Source: Meles meles
Lineage: Eukaryota > Chordata > Mammalia > Carnivora > Mustelidae
Direction: 5' to 3'
Assembly: GCF_922984935.1 (NCBI RefSeq)
Contig: NC_060071.1
Coordinates: 96,420,561-96,484,560, forward strand
DNA: 64,000 bases
Of this stretch, positions 43,304-53,629 are shown one piece after another. Position 1 is the stretch's first letter, and each line of letters starts with the position of its first letter. The position numbers were made by a program, and so were the translations under genes. Below the pieces are notes generated by a model that did not search any database, was not told the DNA's origin, and worked only from the letters and a program-made list of their open reading frames with translations.

Positions 43304-46300
43304 ATGGCACTAAATTCATATCTCTCAATAGTTACCCTGAATGTTAATGGGCTAAATGCCCCAATCAAAAGACACAGGGTATCAGAATGGATAAAAAAAC
43401 AAAACCCATCAGTATGTTGCCTATAAGAAACTCATTTTAGACGCGAAGACACCTCCAGATTTAAAGTGAGGGGGTGGAAAACAATTTGTCATGCTAATGG
43501 GCATCAGAAGAAAGCTGGGGTGGCAATCCTTATATCAGATCAATTAGATTTTAAGCCAAAGACTATAATAAGAGATGAAGAAGGACACTATATCCTACTC
43601 AAAGGGTCTGTCCAACAAGATGATCTAACAATTTTAAATATCTATGCCCCTAACGTGGGAGCAGCCAACTATATCAACCAATTAATAACAAAATGAAAGA
43701 AACACATCAATAATAATACAATAATAGTAGGGGACTTTAATACTCCCCTCACTGAAACGGACAGATCATCCAAGCAAAAGATCAACAAGGAAATAAAGGC
43801 CTTCAATGACACACTGGACCAGATGGACATCACAGATATATTCAGAACATTTCATCCCAAAGCAACAGAATACACATTCTTCTCTAGTGCACATGGAACC
43901 TTCTCCAGAATAGATCACATCCTGGGTCACAAATCAGGTCTTAACCGGTATCAAAAGATTAGGATTATTCCCTGCATATTTTCAGACCACAATGCTCTGA
44001 AGCTAGAACTCAATCACAAGACGAAAGCTGGAAAGAACCCAAATACATGGAGACTAAACAGCATCCTTCTAAAGAATGAATGGGTCAACCAGGAAATTAA
44101 AGAAGAATTGAAAAAATTCATGGAAACAAATGATAATGAAAACACAACAGTTCAAAATCTGTGGGACACAGCAAAGGCAGTCCTGAGAGGAAAATATATA
44201 GCGGTACAAGCCTTTCTCAAGAAACAAGAAAGGTCTCAAGTACACAACCTAACCCTACGCGTAAAGGAGCTGGAGAAAGAACAAGAAAGAAACCCTAAAC
44301 CCAGCAGGAGAAGAGAAATCATAAAGATCAGAGCAGAAATCAATGAAATAGAAACCAAAAAAACAATAGAAAAAATCAATGAAACTAGGAGCTGGTTCTT
44401 TGAAAGAATCAATAGGATTGATAAACCCCTGGCCAGACTCATCAAAAAGAAAAGAGAAAGGACCCAAATCAATAAAATCATGAATGAAAGAGGAGAGATC
44501 ACAACTAACACCAAAGAAATACAGACAATTATAAGAACATACTATGAGCAACTCTACGCCAACAAATTGGCCAATCTGGAAGAAATGGATGCATTCCTAG
44601 AGACATATAAACTACCACAACTGAACCAGGAAGAAATAGACAACCTGAACAGGCCCATAACCAGTAAGGAGATTGAAACAGTCATCAAAAATCTCCAAAC
44701 AAACAAAAGCCCAGGGCCAGACGGCTTCCCAGGGGAATTCTACCAAACATTTAAAGAAGAATAAATACCTATTCTCCTGAAACTGTTCCAAAAAATAGAA
44801 ATGGAAGGAAAACTTCCAAACTCATTCTATGAGGCCAGCATCACCTTGATCCCAAAACCAGACAAGGATCCCACCAAAAAAGAGAACTACAGACCAATAT
44901 CCTTGATGAACACAGACGCAAAAATTCTCGCCAAAATACTAGCCAATAGGATTCAACAGTACATTAAAAGGATTATTCACCACGATCAAGTGGGATTTAT
45001 TCCAGGGCTGCAGGGTTGGTTCAACATCTGCAAATCAATCAATGTGATAGAACACATTAATAAAAGAAAGAACAAGAACCATATGATACTCTCAATAGAT
45101 GCTGAAAAAGCATTTGACAAAGTACAGCATCCCTTCCTGATCAAAACTCTTCAAAGTGTAGGGATAGAGGGCACATACCTCAATATTATCAAAGCCATCT
45201 ATGAAAAACCCACCGCAAATATCATTCTCAATGGAGAAAAACTGAAAGCTTTTCCATTAAGGTCAGGAACACGGCAGGGATGTCCATTATCACCACTGCT
45301 ATTCAACATAGTATTAGAAGTCCTAGCCTCAGCAATCAGACAACAAAAAGAAATTAAAGGCATCCAAATTGGTAAAGAAGAAGTCAAACTATCACTCTTC
45401 GCAGATGATATGATACTATATGTGGAAAACCCAAAAGACTCCACTCCAAAACTGCTAGAACTTGTCCAGGAATTCAGTAAAGTGTCAGGATATAAAATCA
45501 ATGCACAGAAATCAGTTGCATTTCTGTACACCAACAACAAGACTGAAGAAAGAGAAATTAAGGAGTCAATCCCATTTACAATTGTACCCAAAACTATAAG
45601 ATACCTAGGAATAAACCTAACCAAAGAGACTAAGAATCTATACACAGAAAATTATAAAGTACTCATGAAAGAAATTGAGGAAGACACAAAGAAATGGAAA
45701 AATGTCCCATGCTCCTGGATTGGAAGAATAAATATTGTGAAAATGTCTATGCTACCTAAAGCAATCTACACATTTAATGCAATCCCTATCAAAATACCAT
45801 CCATTTTTTTCAAAGAAATGGAACAAATAATCCTAAAATTTATATGGAACCAGAAAAGACCTCGAATAGCCAAAGGAATATTGAAGAACAAAGCCAAAGT
45901 TGGTGGCATCACAATTCCGGACTTCAAGCTCTATTACAAAGCTGTCACCATCAAGACAGCATGGTACTGGCACAAAAACAGACACATAGATCAGTGGAAC
46001 AGAATAGAGAGCCCAGAAATCGACCCTCAAATCTATGGTCAACTAATCTTCGACAAAGCAGGAAAGAATGTCCAATGGAAAAAAGACAGCCTCTTCAATA
46101 AATGGTGCTGGGAAAATTGGACAGCCACATGCAGAAAAATGAAATTGGACCACTTCCTTACACCACACACGAAAATAGACTCCAAATGGATGAAGGACCT
46201 CAATGTGAGAAAGGAATCCATCAAAATCCTTGAGGAGAACGCAGGCAGCAACCTCTTCGACCTCAGCCGCAGCAACATCTTCCTAGGAACAACGGCAAAG

Positions 46301-47119
46301 GCAAGGGAAGCAAGGGCGAAAATGAACTATTGGGATTTCATCAAGATCAAAAGCTTTTGCACAGCAAAGGAAACAGTTAACAAAACCAAAAGACAGCTGA
46401 CAGAATGGGAGAAGATATTTGCAAACGACATATCAGATAAAGGGCTAGTATCCAAAATCTATAAGGAACTTAGCAAACTCAACACCCAAAGAACAAACAA
46501 TCCAATCAAGAAATGGGCAGAGGACATGAACAGACATTTCTGCAAAGAAGACATCCAGATGGCCAACAGACACATGAAAAAGTGCTCCACGTCACTCGGC
46601 ATCAGGGAAATACAAATCAAAACCACAATGAGATATCACCTCACACCAGTCAGAATGGCTAAAATTAACAAGTCAGGAAATGACAGATGCTGGAGAGGAT
46701 GTGGAGAAAGGGGAACCCTCCTCCACTGTTGGTGGGAATGCAAGCTGGTCCAACCACTCTGGAAAACAGCATGGAGGTTCCTCAAAATGTTGAAAATAGA
46801 ACTACCCTATGACCCAGCAATTGCACTACTGGGTATTTACCCTAAAGATACAAACATAGTGATCCGAAGGGGCACGTGTACCCGAATGTTTATAGCAGCA
46901 ATGTCTACAATAGCCAGACTATGGAAAGAACCTAGATGTCCATCAACAGATGAATGGATAAAGAAGATGTGGTATATATACACAATGGAATACTATGCAG
47001 CCATCAAAAGAAATGAAATCTTGCCATTTGCGATGACGTGGATGGAACTAGAGCGTATCATGCTTAGTGAAATAAGTCAATCGGAGAAAGACAACTATCA
47101 TATGATCTCCCTGATATGA
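43304..47119 (+). pseudogene. L1 copy D ORF2 (endonuclease/reverse transcriptase), 1271 codons with in-frame stops
   Basis: ORF2p nicks target DNA and reverse-transcribes L1 and SINE RNA. The frame is collinear from ATG 43304 to the stop at 47117-47119, close to the usual length, but carries TAA at codon 41 (43424), TGA at codon 131 (43694) and TAA at codon 487 (44762). Seen in it: the endonuclease start LNVNGLN, ETHF, LNIYAPN and SDHN; RT motifs from MEGKLPNSFYEASITLIPKP including DAEKAFDKVQH, RQGCPLSPLLFN and FADD (residues about 699-702); and the C-terminal Cys-rich CWRGCGERGTLLHCWWEC. From codon 500 to the end it is one 772-codon open frame, so the RT and Cys domains are undamaged apart from the upstream stops. 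Confidence 0.93.
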
Positions 47120-47520
47120 GGACATGGAGAAGCAACATGGGGGGGTAGGGGGATAGGAGAAGAATAAATGAAACAAGATGGGATTGGGAGGGAGACAAAC
47201 CATAAATGACTCTTAATCTCACAAAACAAACTGGGGGTTGCTGGGGGGAGGTGGGATTGGGAGAGGGGGAGCGGGCTATGGAAATTGGGGAGGGGAGGCG
47301 AACCATAAGAGACTATGGACTCTGAAAAACAACCTGAGGGTTTTGAAGGGTCAGGGGTGGGAGGTTGGGGGAACAGGTGGTGGGTGATGGGGAGGGCACG
47401 TTTTGCATGGAGCACTGGGTGTTGTGCAAAAAGAATGAATACTGTTACACTGAAAAAATTAATAAAAAGGGAAAAAAATGTAGAAATGAGGTAAAAAAAA
47501 AACAAAAAAACAAAAAAAAA
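47120..47520 (+). other. L1 copy D 3'UTR and A-rich tail
   Basis: G-rich 3'UTR with (G)n runs, an AATAAA signal at 47461-47466, then a short non-A stretch TGTAGAAATGAGGT (47479-47492) between two A-rich runs. It lacks the 115-bp block found in the copy C 3'UTR. Confidence 0.85.
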
Positions 47521-47636
47521 AACCAAAACTATTTAACAATGTGCATTATTATTCATTTTGTTTCTGATTAAGGTCCAATATCCTTAAGTCACTTTATTTT
47601 TACTTTTTACTAATTATTTTTATTAACCTATAACGT

Positions 47637-47832
47637 GTTTTTTTAAAAGATCCTATTTATTTATTTGACAGACAGATCACAAGTAGGCAGAGAGGCAGAC
47701 AGAAAGAGAGAGGAAGGCAAGCAGGCTCCCTGACATGCAGAGAGCCCGATGCAGGGCTCAATCCCAGGACCCTGGGATCATGACCTGAGCGGAAGGCAGA
47801 GGTTTTAACCCACTGAGCCATGCAGGTGCCCC
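47637..47832 (-). mobile_element. CAN-SINE in the 3'UTR of L1 copy G
   Basis: Minus-strand copy (GGGGCACCTGCATGGCTCAG head at the right end, TTTATTTATTTGACAGACAG tail side). TAACCTAT flanks it (47624-47631 and 47833-47840). Confidence 0.93.
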
Positions 47833-48100
47833 TAACCTATTCTGTATTATTTGTAAATTGTCAGGTATACACACTTCACAGCACTTGCCATAGCACATAC
47901 CCTCCCCAATGTCCATAACCCAATGACCCTCTCAACACCCCCCACCTCCTAGCAACCCTCAGTTTGTTTTATAAGATTAATAGTCTCTTATGGTTGGTCT
48001 CCCTACAAATCCCATCTTGTTTCATTTTTTCCTTCCCTACCTCCCAGCTGCCCCACTCTGTCTCCCAAATTCCTCATATCAGGGAGATCATATGATAATT

Positions 48101-48217
48101 GTCTTTCTATGACTGACTTATTTTGCTTAGCATAATACCCTCTAATTCCATCCACATCATTGCAAATGGTAAGATTTCGTTTCTTTTGATGGCTGCATAG
48201 TATTCCACTCTGTGTGT

Positions 48218-48264
<47 letters not shown>

Positions 48265-49606
48265 CCACATCATCACTATCCATTGATCTTTTGATAGACA
48301 TCTAGGTTCTTTCCACAGCTTGGCTATTGTAGACATTGCTGCTATAAACGTTTGGGTGCACATGCCCCTTCAGATCACTACATTTCTATATTTAAGGTAA
48401 ATACCCAGCAGTGTAATTGCTGGGTCATAGGGTAGCTCTATTTTCAACTTTTTGAGGAACCTCCATGCAGTTTCCCAGAATGGCTGCACCACCTTGCATT
48501 CCCACCAAGAGTGTAGGAGGGTTCCCCTTTCTCCTCATCCTCACCAACATTTGTCGTTTCCTGACTTGTTAATTTTAGCCATTCTGACTGGTGTGAGGTG
48601 GTATCTCATTGTGGTTTTGAATTATATTTCCCTGATGCCGAGTGACATGGAGCACTTTTCATGTGTCTGTTGGCAATCTGGATGTCTTCTTTGCAGAGAT
48701 GTCTGTTCATTGTCTTCTGCTCATTTCTTGATTGGATTATTTCTTCTTTGGGTGTTGAGTTTGATAAGTTCTTTATAGATTTTGGATATTAGCCCTTTAT
48801 CTGATTATGGCATATGCAAATATTGTCTCCCATTCTGTCAGTTGTCTTTTGGTTTTGTTGACTGTTTCCTTTGCTTTGCAGAAGCTTTTGATCTTGATGA
48901 AGTCCCAATAGTTCATTTTGGGCCTTGCTTCCCTTGCCTTTGGTGATGTTTCTCGGAAGAAGTTGCTCAGGCTGAGGTTGAAGAGGTTGCTGCCTATGTT
49001 CTCCTCAAGGATTTTGATGGATTCCTTTCTCACATTGAGGTCCTTCATCCATTTGGAGTCTATTTTTGTGTGTGGTATAAGGAAATGGTCCAGTTTCAAT
49101 TTTCTGCATGTGGCTGTCCAGTTTTCCCAACACCATTTGTTGAAGAGACTGTCTTTTTTTCCATTGGATATTCTTTCCTCCTTTGTCAAAGATTAGTTGA
49201 CCATACAGCTGAGGATCTATTTCTGTTCCATTGATTTGTGTGTCTGCTTTTGTGCCAGTCCTGTACTCTCTTGATGATGACAGCTTTGTAATAGAGCTTG
49301 AAGACTGGAATGGTGATGCCACCAACTTTGGTTTTCTTTCTCAATATTCCTCTGGCTATTTGAGGTCTTTTCTGGTTCCATATAAATTTTAGGATTATTT
49401 TGTTCCATTTCTTTGATAAAAATGGATGGGATTTTGAAAGGGATTGCATTAAACCTGTAGATTGCTTTAGGTAGATTGCTTTATAGACATTTTCACCATA
49501 TTTTTTCTTCCAATCCATGAGCATGGAACATTTTTCCATTTCTTTGTGTGTTCCTCAATTTCTTTCATGAGTACTTTATGGTTTTCAGAGTACAGATTCT
49601 TTGCCT
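48101..49606 (-). pseudogene. L1 copy G ORF2 C-terminal part
   Basis: Readable text includes FNKWCWENWTATCRKLKLDHFLIPHTKIDSKWMKDLNVRKESIKILEENIG (48797-49189) and YKAVIIKRVQDWHK (49186-49539), with frameshifts between. A (TG)n microsatellite interrupts the last codons at 48211-48261. Non-functional. Confidence 0.88.
48211..48261. repeat. (TG)n microsatellite in L1 copy G
   Basis: About 25 TG units with one A, at the same ORF2 codons as the repeat in copy E (23184-23218). Confidence 0.98.
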
Positions 49607-50138
49607 CCTCCTTGTTCCCTTGCTATAGTAGGGAAATTCTCTACTGTAATTCACTCCAATATACCTTCTGCCCTCCTCTCTCTTTCTTCTTTTTCTGAGT
49701 TCCTGATTATTCTAATATTGTTTCATCTTATGGTATCACTTATCACTTGAATTGTCCCCTCATGGTCCAGTAGTTGTTTTTCTCTTTTGCTCAGCTTCTG
49801 TATTCTCCATCATTTGTTCTTCTATATCACTAATTTGTTCTTTTGCCTCATTTATCCTAGCAATTAGAGCCTCCATTTTTGATTGCACCTCATTAATAGC
49901 TGTTTTGATTTCAACTTGGTTAGATATTTTTTCTTTAATTTCTCCATAAAGGGACTGTATTTCTCCAGGAAGCATTTCTCTAATATCTTCCATGCCTTTT
50001 TTGAGCCCAGCTAGCACCTTGAGAATCATTGTTCTAAACTCTAGTTCTGATATATTACCAATGTACATATTGATTAGGTCCCTAGCCATCTGTACTGCCT
50101 CTTGTTCTTTATTTTGGTGAGTTTCTCCGCCTTGTCAT
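49607..50138 (-). pseudogene. L1 copy G ORF1, N-terminal half
   Basis: ATG equivalent at 50136-50138. The frame 49760-50089 reads DLINMYIGNISELEFRTMILKVLAGLKKGMEDIREMLPGEIQSLYGEIKE, the coiled-coil part of ORF1. It is cut at the junction with ORF2 near 49606. Confidence 0.85.
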
Positions 50139-50254
50139 TTTATTCAGAAAAGTATATTGAATGAGAAGACTCCAGAAAATGTGCACTAACTTAATCAGAA
50201 GAGATCCAAAACCAGTGGCAGAAGAAAGGGGAAAAAATAAATAAAAATTAAAAT

Positions 50255-50256
<2 letters not shown>

Positions 50257-50299
<43 letters not shown>
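50257..50299. repeat. (TA)n microsatellite
   Basis: About 21 TA units followed by CATACATA, inside the 5'UTR of L1 copy G. Confidence 0.97.
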
Positions 50300-50302
<3 letters not shown>

Positions 50303-50400
50303 CATATACTGGTGAATAGAAAAGAGCCACCCACTTTATTTTGGCTGTTGTTTGGTCTCTTAGAAGAAACTACCTCCCAAAATTTTAAAGAAAGAAAATT

Positions 50401-50456
50401 ACATATATATAATATATATATAATTATATATATAATACCCATATATATATATGGGT
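50401..50456. repeat. TA-rich tract ending in a 20-bp perfect palindrome
   Basis: TA and AATATA units, then ACCCATATATATATATGGGT at 50437-50456, which equals its own reverse complement and could extrude as a cruciform. Confidence 0.95.
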
Positions 50457-50810
50457 AAAAATAAGGGTAAACACAATGAACAGATGGAATATGACTGTAA
50501 AGATGAAAATTAAAGAAAAAATCTAAAAAAGGCATTGATAAAGTAAGTTGGTTGGAAAAAGAATAAAAAAAAGAGGAGGGAATGTTCTCAGGTTGTTGAC
50601 TAGAGCAAAGACATATGCTAGATTAGGGTATATTTTGCTCTATTAGAAAAATTTTATCCCCTGATTTTTTGGAAAAAAAAACTATATGCATACAAAAATT
50701 AATGTTAAATATAATGAAGAGATTAAAATATGACTATAACAATGACGGTTTAAATAGATTTTTTTTTTTAGAAAGGTATTGTTAAGATAAACTAGTTAAA
50801 AACATTACAG

Positions 50811-51003
50811 GGGTGCCTGGGTGGCTTCGTGGGTTGAAGCCTCTGACTTTGGCTCAGGTCATAATCTCAGGGTCCTGGGACTGAGCCCCACATCAGGCTC
50901 TGTGCTCAATAGGGAGCCTGCTCCCCACTCCCCCACCCTGCCTGCCTCTATGCCTTCTTGTGATCTCTGTCTGTCAAATAAATAAATAAAATCTTAAAAA
51001 AAA
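50811..51003 (+). mobile_element. CAN-SINE in the 5'UTR of L1 copy G
   Basis: Plus-strand copy, opposite to its host L1: GGGGTGCCTGGGTGGCTTCG to CAAATAAATAAATAAAATC plus an A-tail. Confidence 0.94.
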
Positions 51004-52253
51004 AGTTAAGAGAGAAAAAAGGATAAGTTAAAAAAATAGAATAAGAAAAAAATAAAATTAAAAAACTTTAACTTTGCAAGACTAAAGGATCATAGGGGAA
51101 AAGCCACGAATTCTGTGTGTTGCTTTTCCCTACCTCTGGAGTTCTGCTGTTCTCCTTGATTGGTGAGCTTGTTCTTGGCTGGATGTTCTTGCTGATCTTC
51201 TGGGAGAGGGGCCTATTGCAGTGATTCTCAAATGTCTTTGTGTGAGGCAGAATTGCACAGGCCTTGCCAGGGACCAGTCTAAGTAATCTGCTCAGGTTTG
51301 CTCTCGGAGCTTTTGTTCCCTGAATGCTTTCTGTAGAGCTTTGAGGACAGGATTGAAGTCTCTGGCCTGGAGGAGCCCATAGCTCAGGGCCCCACTCCTC
51401 AGTGTGTCCCCAGAGACAAGCAGTCAATCACTCCTGTCTCCTTGGTCTCTGGCTGCACTCTGAATTCACCCAGCCTGTGACTGGGTGTTTCTATCTGGCA
51501 CATGGCCCCGCCTTGAATCTCCAAACCCAGAAGATTCCTGCCATGGTGCTCCTCTCAGAGTAGGAAGGTGAGTCTCCCTGGATCTGCCACTTGTGCAGTC
51601 ACTGCTTGAGGAACAGTGGCCCGACTATGCCTTGTATCACAGTTTAAGGTAAACATGAGCTGAAAATTCACTCTTTGGCTCTGTCTCTATGGTCACCTTT
51701 ACTGCTCCTATACCTGGCAGCCACATTCAGATACCCCCAATCTTTCTGTGACCCCACGAGACCTGGGACCACACTGTCCCCATGAGGGCTCCACCCCCAC
51801 TTTCCTCTGGAGCTATGTCCCTCAGTGGAACAGACTTCTAAAAGTTCTGATTTTGTGCTCCACTGCTCCACTGCTTGCCAGTACTGGCCCCTCCCCCCAT
51901 GGTCTCTCTTCCCGCTATTTCAGATTCATTTTTCCGCATGTCTTACCTTTCAGAAAGTAGTCAGTTTCTGTTCTTAGAATTGCTGCTCTTCTTCTCTTCT
52001 ATCTCCTGTTGGGTGTGTTGGTGTTTGGAATGGTTTGATACTTATATAGTTGAACTCCTGGGATCTGATGTAATTTTAGTCTTCTACTCCTCCTCCATCT
52101 TGCTCTCCAACCTCCTTAAATCATTTTCAACTGGAACATTCAATTGTGGTGAAACAGATGTGAAAAGATTCAGCTCAAGGATGTATAGCATATATTAAGA
52201 AAACTTGAACATAAAATATAATTGCTGTTTTTTGAATGTCACAGACCGTACCA

Positions 52254-52573
52254 CAGGAGTCAGCAAAGTGTAGCCTGCAGGCCAAATTAGCCTACCACCT
52301 GTTCTCCTTATCACCAACAGGTTAAGATTGTTTTTCACATTTTTAAATAATTGAAAAAAATACAGAAAAATTTCGTAATACACAAAAATTATATGAAACT
52401 CATATTTTAGTATCCATCAGTAAAATTGTATTAAATATAGCTTTACTCCTTTTTTCTGTATGCTTTGTGTCTATATTTGTAGTACAATATAGACTTTAAT
52501 AGCCAACATTAGAGACTATATGAATTAAAAATTCTAAGTATATTTCTCTAACTTTTCACACACGCAAACATGT

Positions 52574-52604
<31 letters not shown>

Positions 52605-52626
52605 CAAACAGGTGTGATGACCCCTG
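52254..52626. mobile_element. hAT-like non-autonomous DNA transposon
   Basis: Begins CAGGAGTCAGCAAAGTGTAG followed by CCTGCAGGCCAAATTAGCC and ends TGATGACCCCTG. The ends are inverted repeats (CAGGAGTCAGCA against CAGGGGTCATCA). The start is typical, from memory, of hAT-type elements with AAACTACGGCCCGCGGGCC. An 8-bp TSD is not clear. It contains a (CA)n run at 52573-52601. Confidence 0.6.
52573..52601. repeat. (CA)n microsatellite
   Basis: About 14 CA units inside the hAT-like element. Confidence 0.97.
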
Positions 52627-52699
52627 GTCTAACAGGCCAACTTAAGTTATTTAACTTTCTATGGAATATGCCTTTGTTTGACTTACTATTGACTATTGA

Positions 52700-52757
52700 T
52701 TAGAGGGTGGTCTCTTTTTTTTTTTTTTTCTTTTTTTTTTTTAGAGGGTGGTCTCTT
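52700..52757 (-). mobile_element. Poly(A)-only retrotransposition-like insertion with a 17-bp TSD
   Basis: A run of about 24 T with a single C (52717-52740) lies between perfect direct repeats TTAGAGGGTGGTCTCTT at 52700-52716 and 52741-52757. No element body is present. On the minus strand this is a poly(A) tract flanked by a TSD, the expected product of target-primed reverse transcription that stopped inside the tail. Confidence 0.8.
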
Positions 52758-53163
52758 GAAGTGACAGGCTAAGATGTAGATTTTTGTCAGGAGAGATGTG
52801 AATGATTTCTAATGAGTAAGGAAGGTAACCCAAAATATTGTGTTTTTTTGGCCCAATAGGGCAATAACTAGTTTGTTTTCCAACTTAGCAAACTTTCATT
52901 AGGTGACTATAAAAATTTTCTTAAGTGATATTTTACTTTTCACACTTTCAAATTCTTTCTTTAATTAGTTAAATAAAACTTTGACTAATATTCCAGTCTA
53001 TATATGTAAAAGAAACATATTTGTAACTTTTGAAAATCTTACTTTGACAAATGAAATTATTTCATTTTTCTTGTGAGTCTAACAGATGCACTCTGTTAAT
53101 CCAACTTTGTAAGTTCTGAGTTCCCTAAATAGCAAATTTCTATTTCAGTCAATATTAAGTATT
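52758..53163. other. Intergenic sequence, no gene seen
   Basis: AT-rich, no repeat or open frame of note. Confidence 0.45.
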
Positions 53164-53180
53164 AAGAAACTTATCTATTT

Positions 53181-53375
53181 GGGGTCACCTGGGTGGCTCA
53201 GTACTTAAGCGTCTGCCTTCAGCTCAGGTCATGATTCCAGGGTCCTAGGTCTGAGCACCGCATCAGGCTCCCTGCTCAGTGGGAGGCCTGCTTCTCCTTC
53301 TCCATTTCCCTCTGCTTGTGTTCCCTCTCTCACTATCTTTCTCTCTGTTAAATAAATAAAATCTTTTCTTTTTTA
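53181..53375 (+). mobile_element. CAN-SINE
   Basis: Plus-strand copy (GGGGTCACCTGGGTGGCTCAG to TTAAATAAATAAAATC). TSD AAGAAACTTATCTATTT (53164-53180) and AAGAAACATCTATTT (53376-53390). Confidence 0.94.
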
Positions 53376-53428
53376 AAGAAACATCTATTTCAACACTTCA
53401 ATTTTATTTGATTTAAAGTGCTACTCTC

Positions 53429-53615
53429 GGGCCCCTGGGTGGCTCAGTGGGTTAAGCCTCTGCCTTTGGCTCAGGTCATGATCTCAGGGTCCTGGGATTG
53501 AGTCCCGCATTGGGCTCTCTGTTTGGCAGGGGGTCTGCTTCCTCCTCTCTCTCTCTCTGCCTGCCTCTCCGAGTACTTTTGATCTCTCTCTGTCAAATAA
53601 ATAAATAAAATCTTT
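53429..53615 (+). mobile_element. CAN-SINE, young
   Basis: Plus-strand copy with perfect 14-bp TSD AAAGTGCTACTCTC at 53415-53428 and 53616-53629. It lies 39 bp after the TSD of the preceding SINE, in the same orientation. Confidence 0.97.
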
Positions 53616-53629
53616 AAAGTGCTACTCTC

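Larger units (their letters stand above)
42332..47520 (+). mobile_element. L1 LINE copy D, near complete, with a 5'UTR-ORF1 deletion
   Basis: Plus-strand L1: GGAGGAGTCAAGATGGCGG at 42335, outer 5'UTR to about 42672, truncated ORF1 (42665-43225), full-length-collinear ORF2 (43304-47119), 3'UTR and A-rich tail. A-rich flanks ending ACAAAACT (42324-42331) and CCAAAACT (47523-47530) suggest a TSD. It is the closest relative of copy C in this window (identical translations over the shared ORF1 part and over ORF2 codons 55-130). Inner 5'UTR and the first 122 ORF1 codons are missing. Confidence 0.95.
47596..52112 (-). mobile_element. L1 LINE copy G, old subfamily, internally deleted
   Basis: Minus-strand L1 with 3'UTR (47596-48100), ORF2 C-terminal part (48101-49606), ORF1 (49607-50138) and a long 5'UTR to about 52112. 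TSD TCCTTAAGTCACTTT (47581-47595) and TCCTTAAATCATTTT (52113-52127) brackets the whole. Around 49606 the text passes from the ORF2 palm region straight into ORF1, skipping the endonuclease, linker and part of RT plus the ORF1 C-terminus (about 2.8 kb on the scale of D). SINEs interrupt it at 47637-47832 and 50811-51003. Confidence 0.92.
50139..52112 (-). promoter_or_regulatory. L1 copy G 5'UTR, long old form
   Basis: Inner part with two diverged copies of one module (about 50310-50530 and 50575-50790), as in copy J. Outer part GC-richer and ends in a decayed CTACTCCTCCTCCATCTTG start. TA microsatellites at 50257-50299 and 50401-50456, plus a SINE, have accumulated in it. Confidence 0.78.

Noticed and set aside
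44236..44551. Antisense open frames in L1 ORF2 and 5'UTR, seen at equivalent places in several copies (for example 253-586, 34331-34777, 45199-45645, 35916-36410)
   Set aside because: They recur because the L1 copies are homologous. They are shadow frames opposite ORF1 and ORF2, without features of known proteins.
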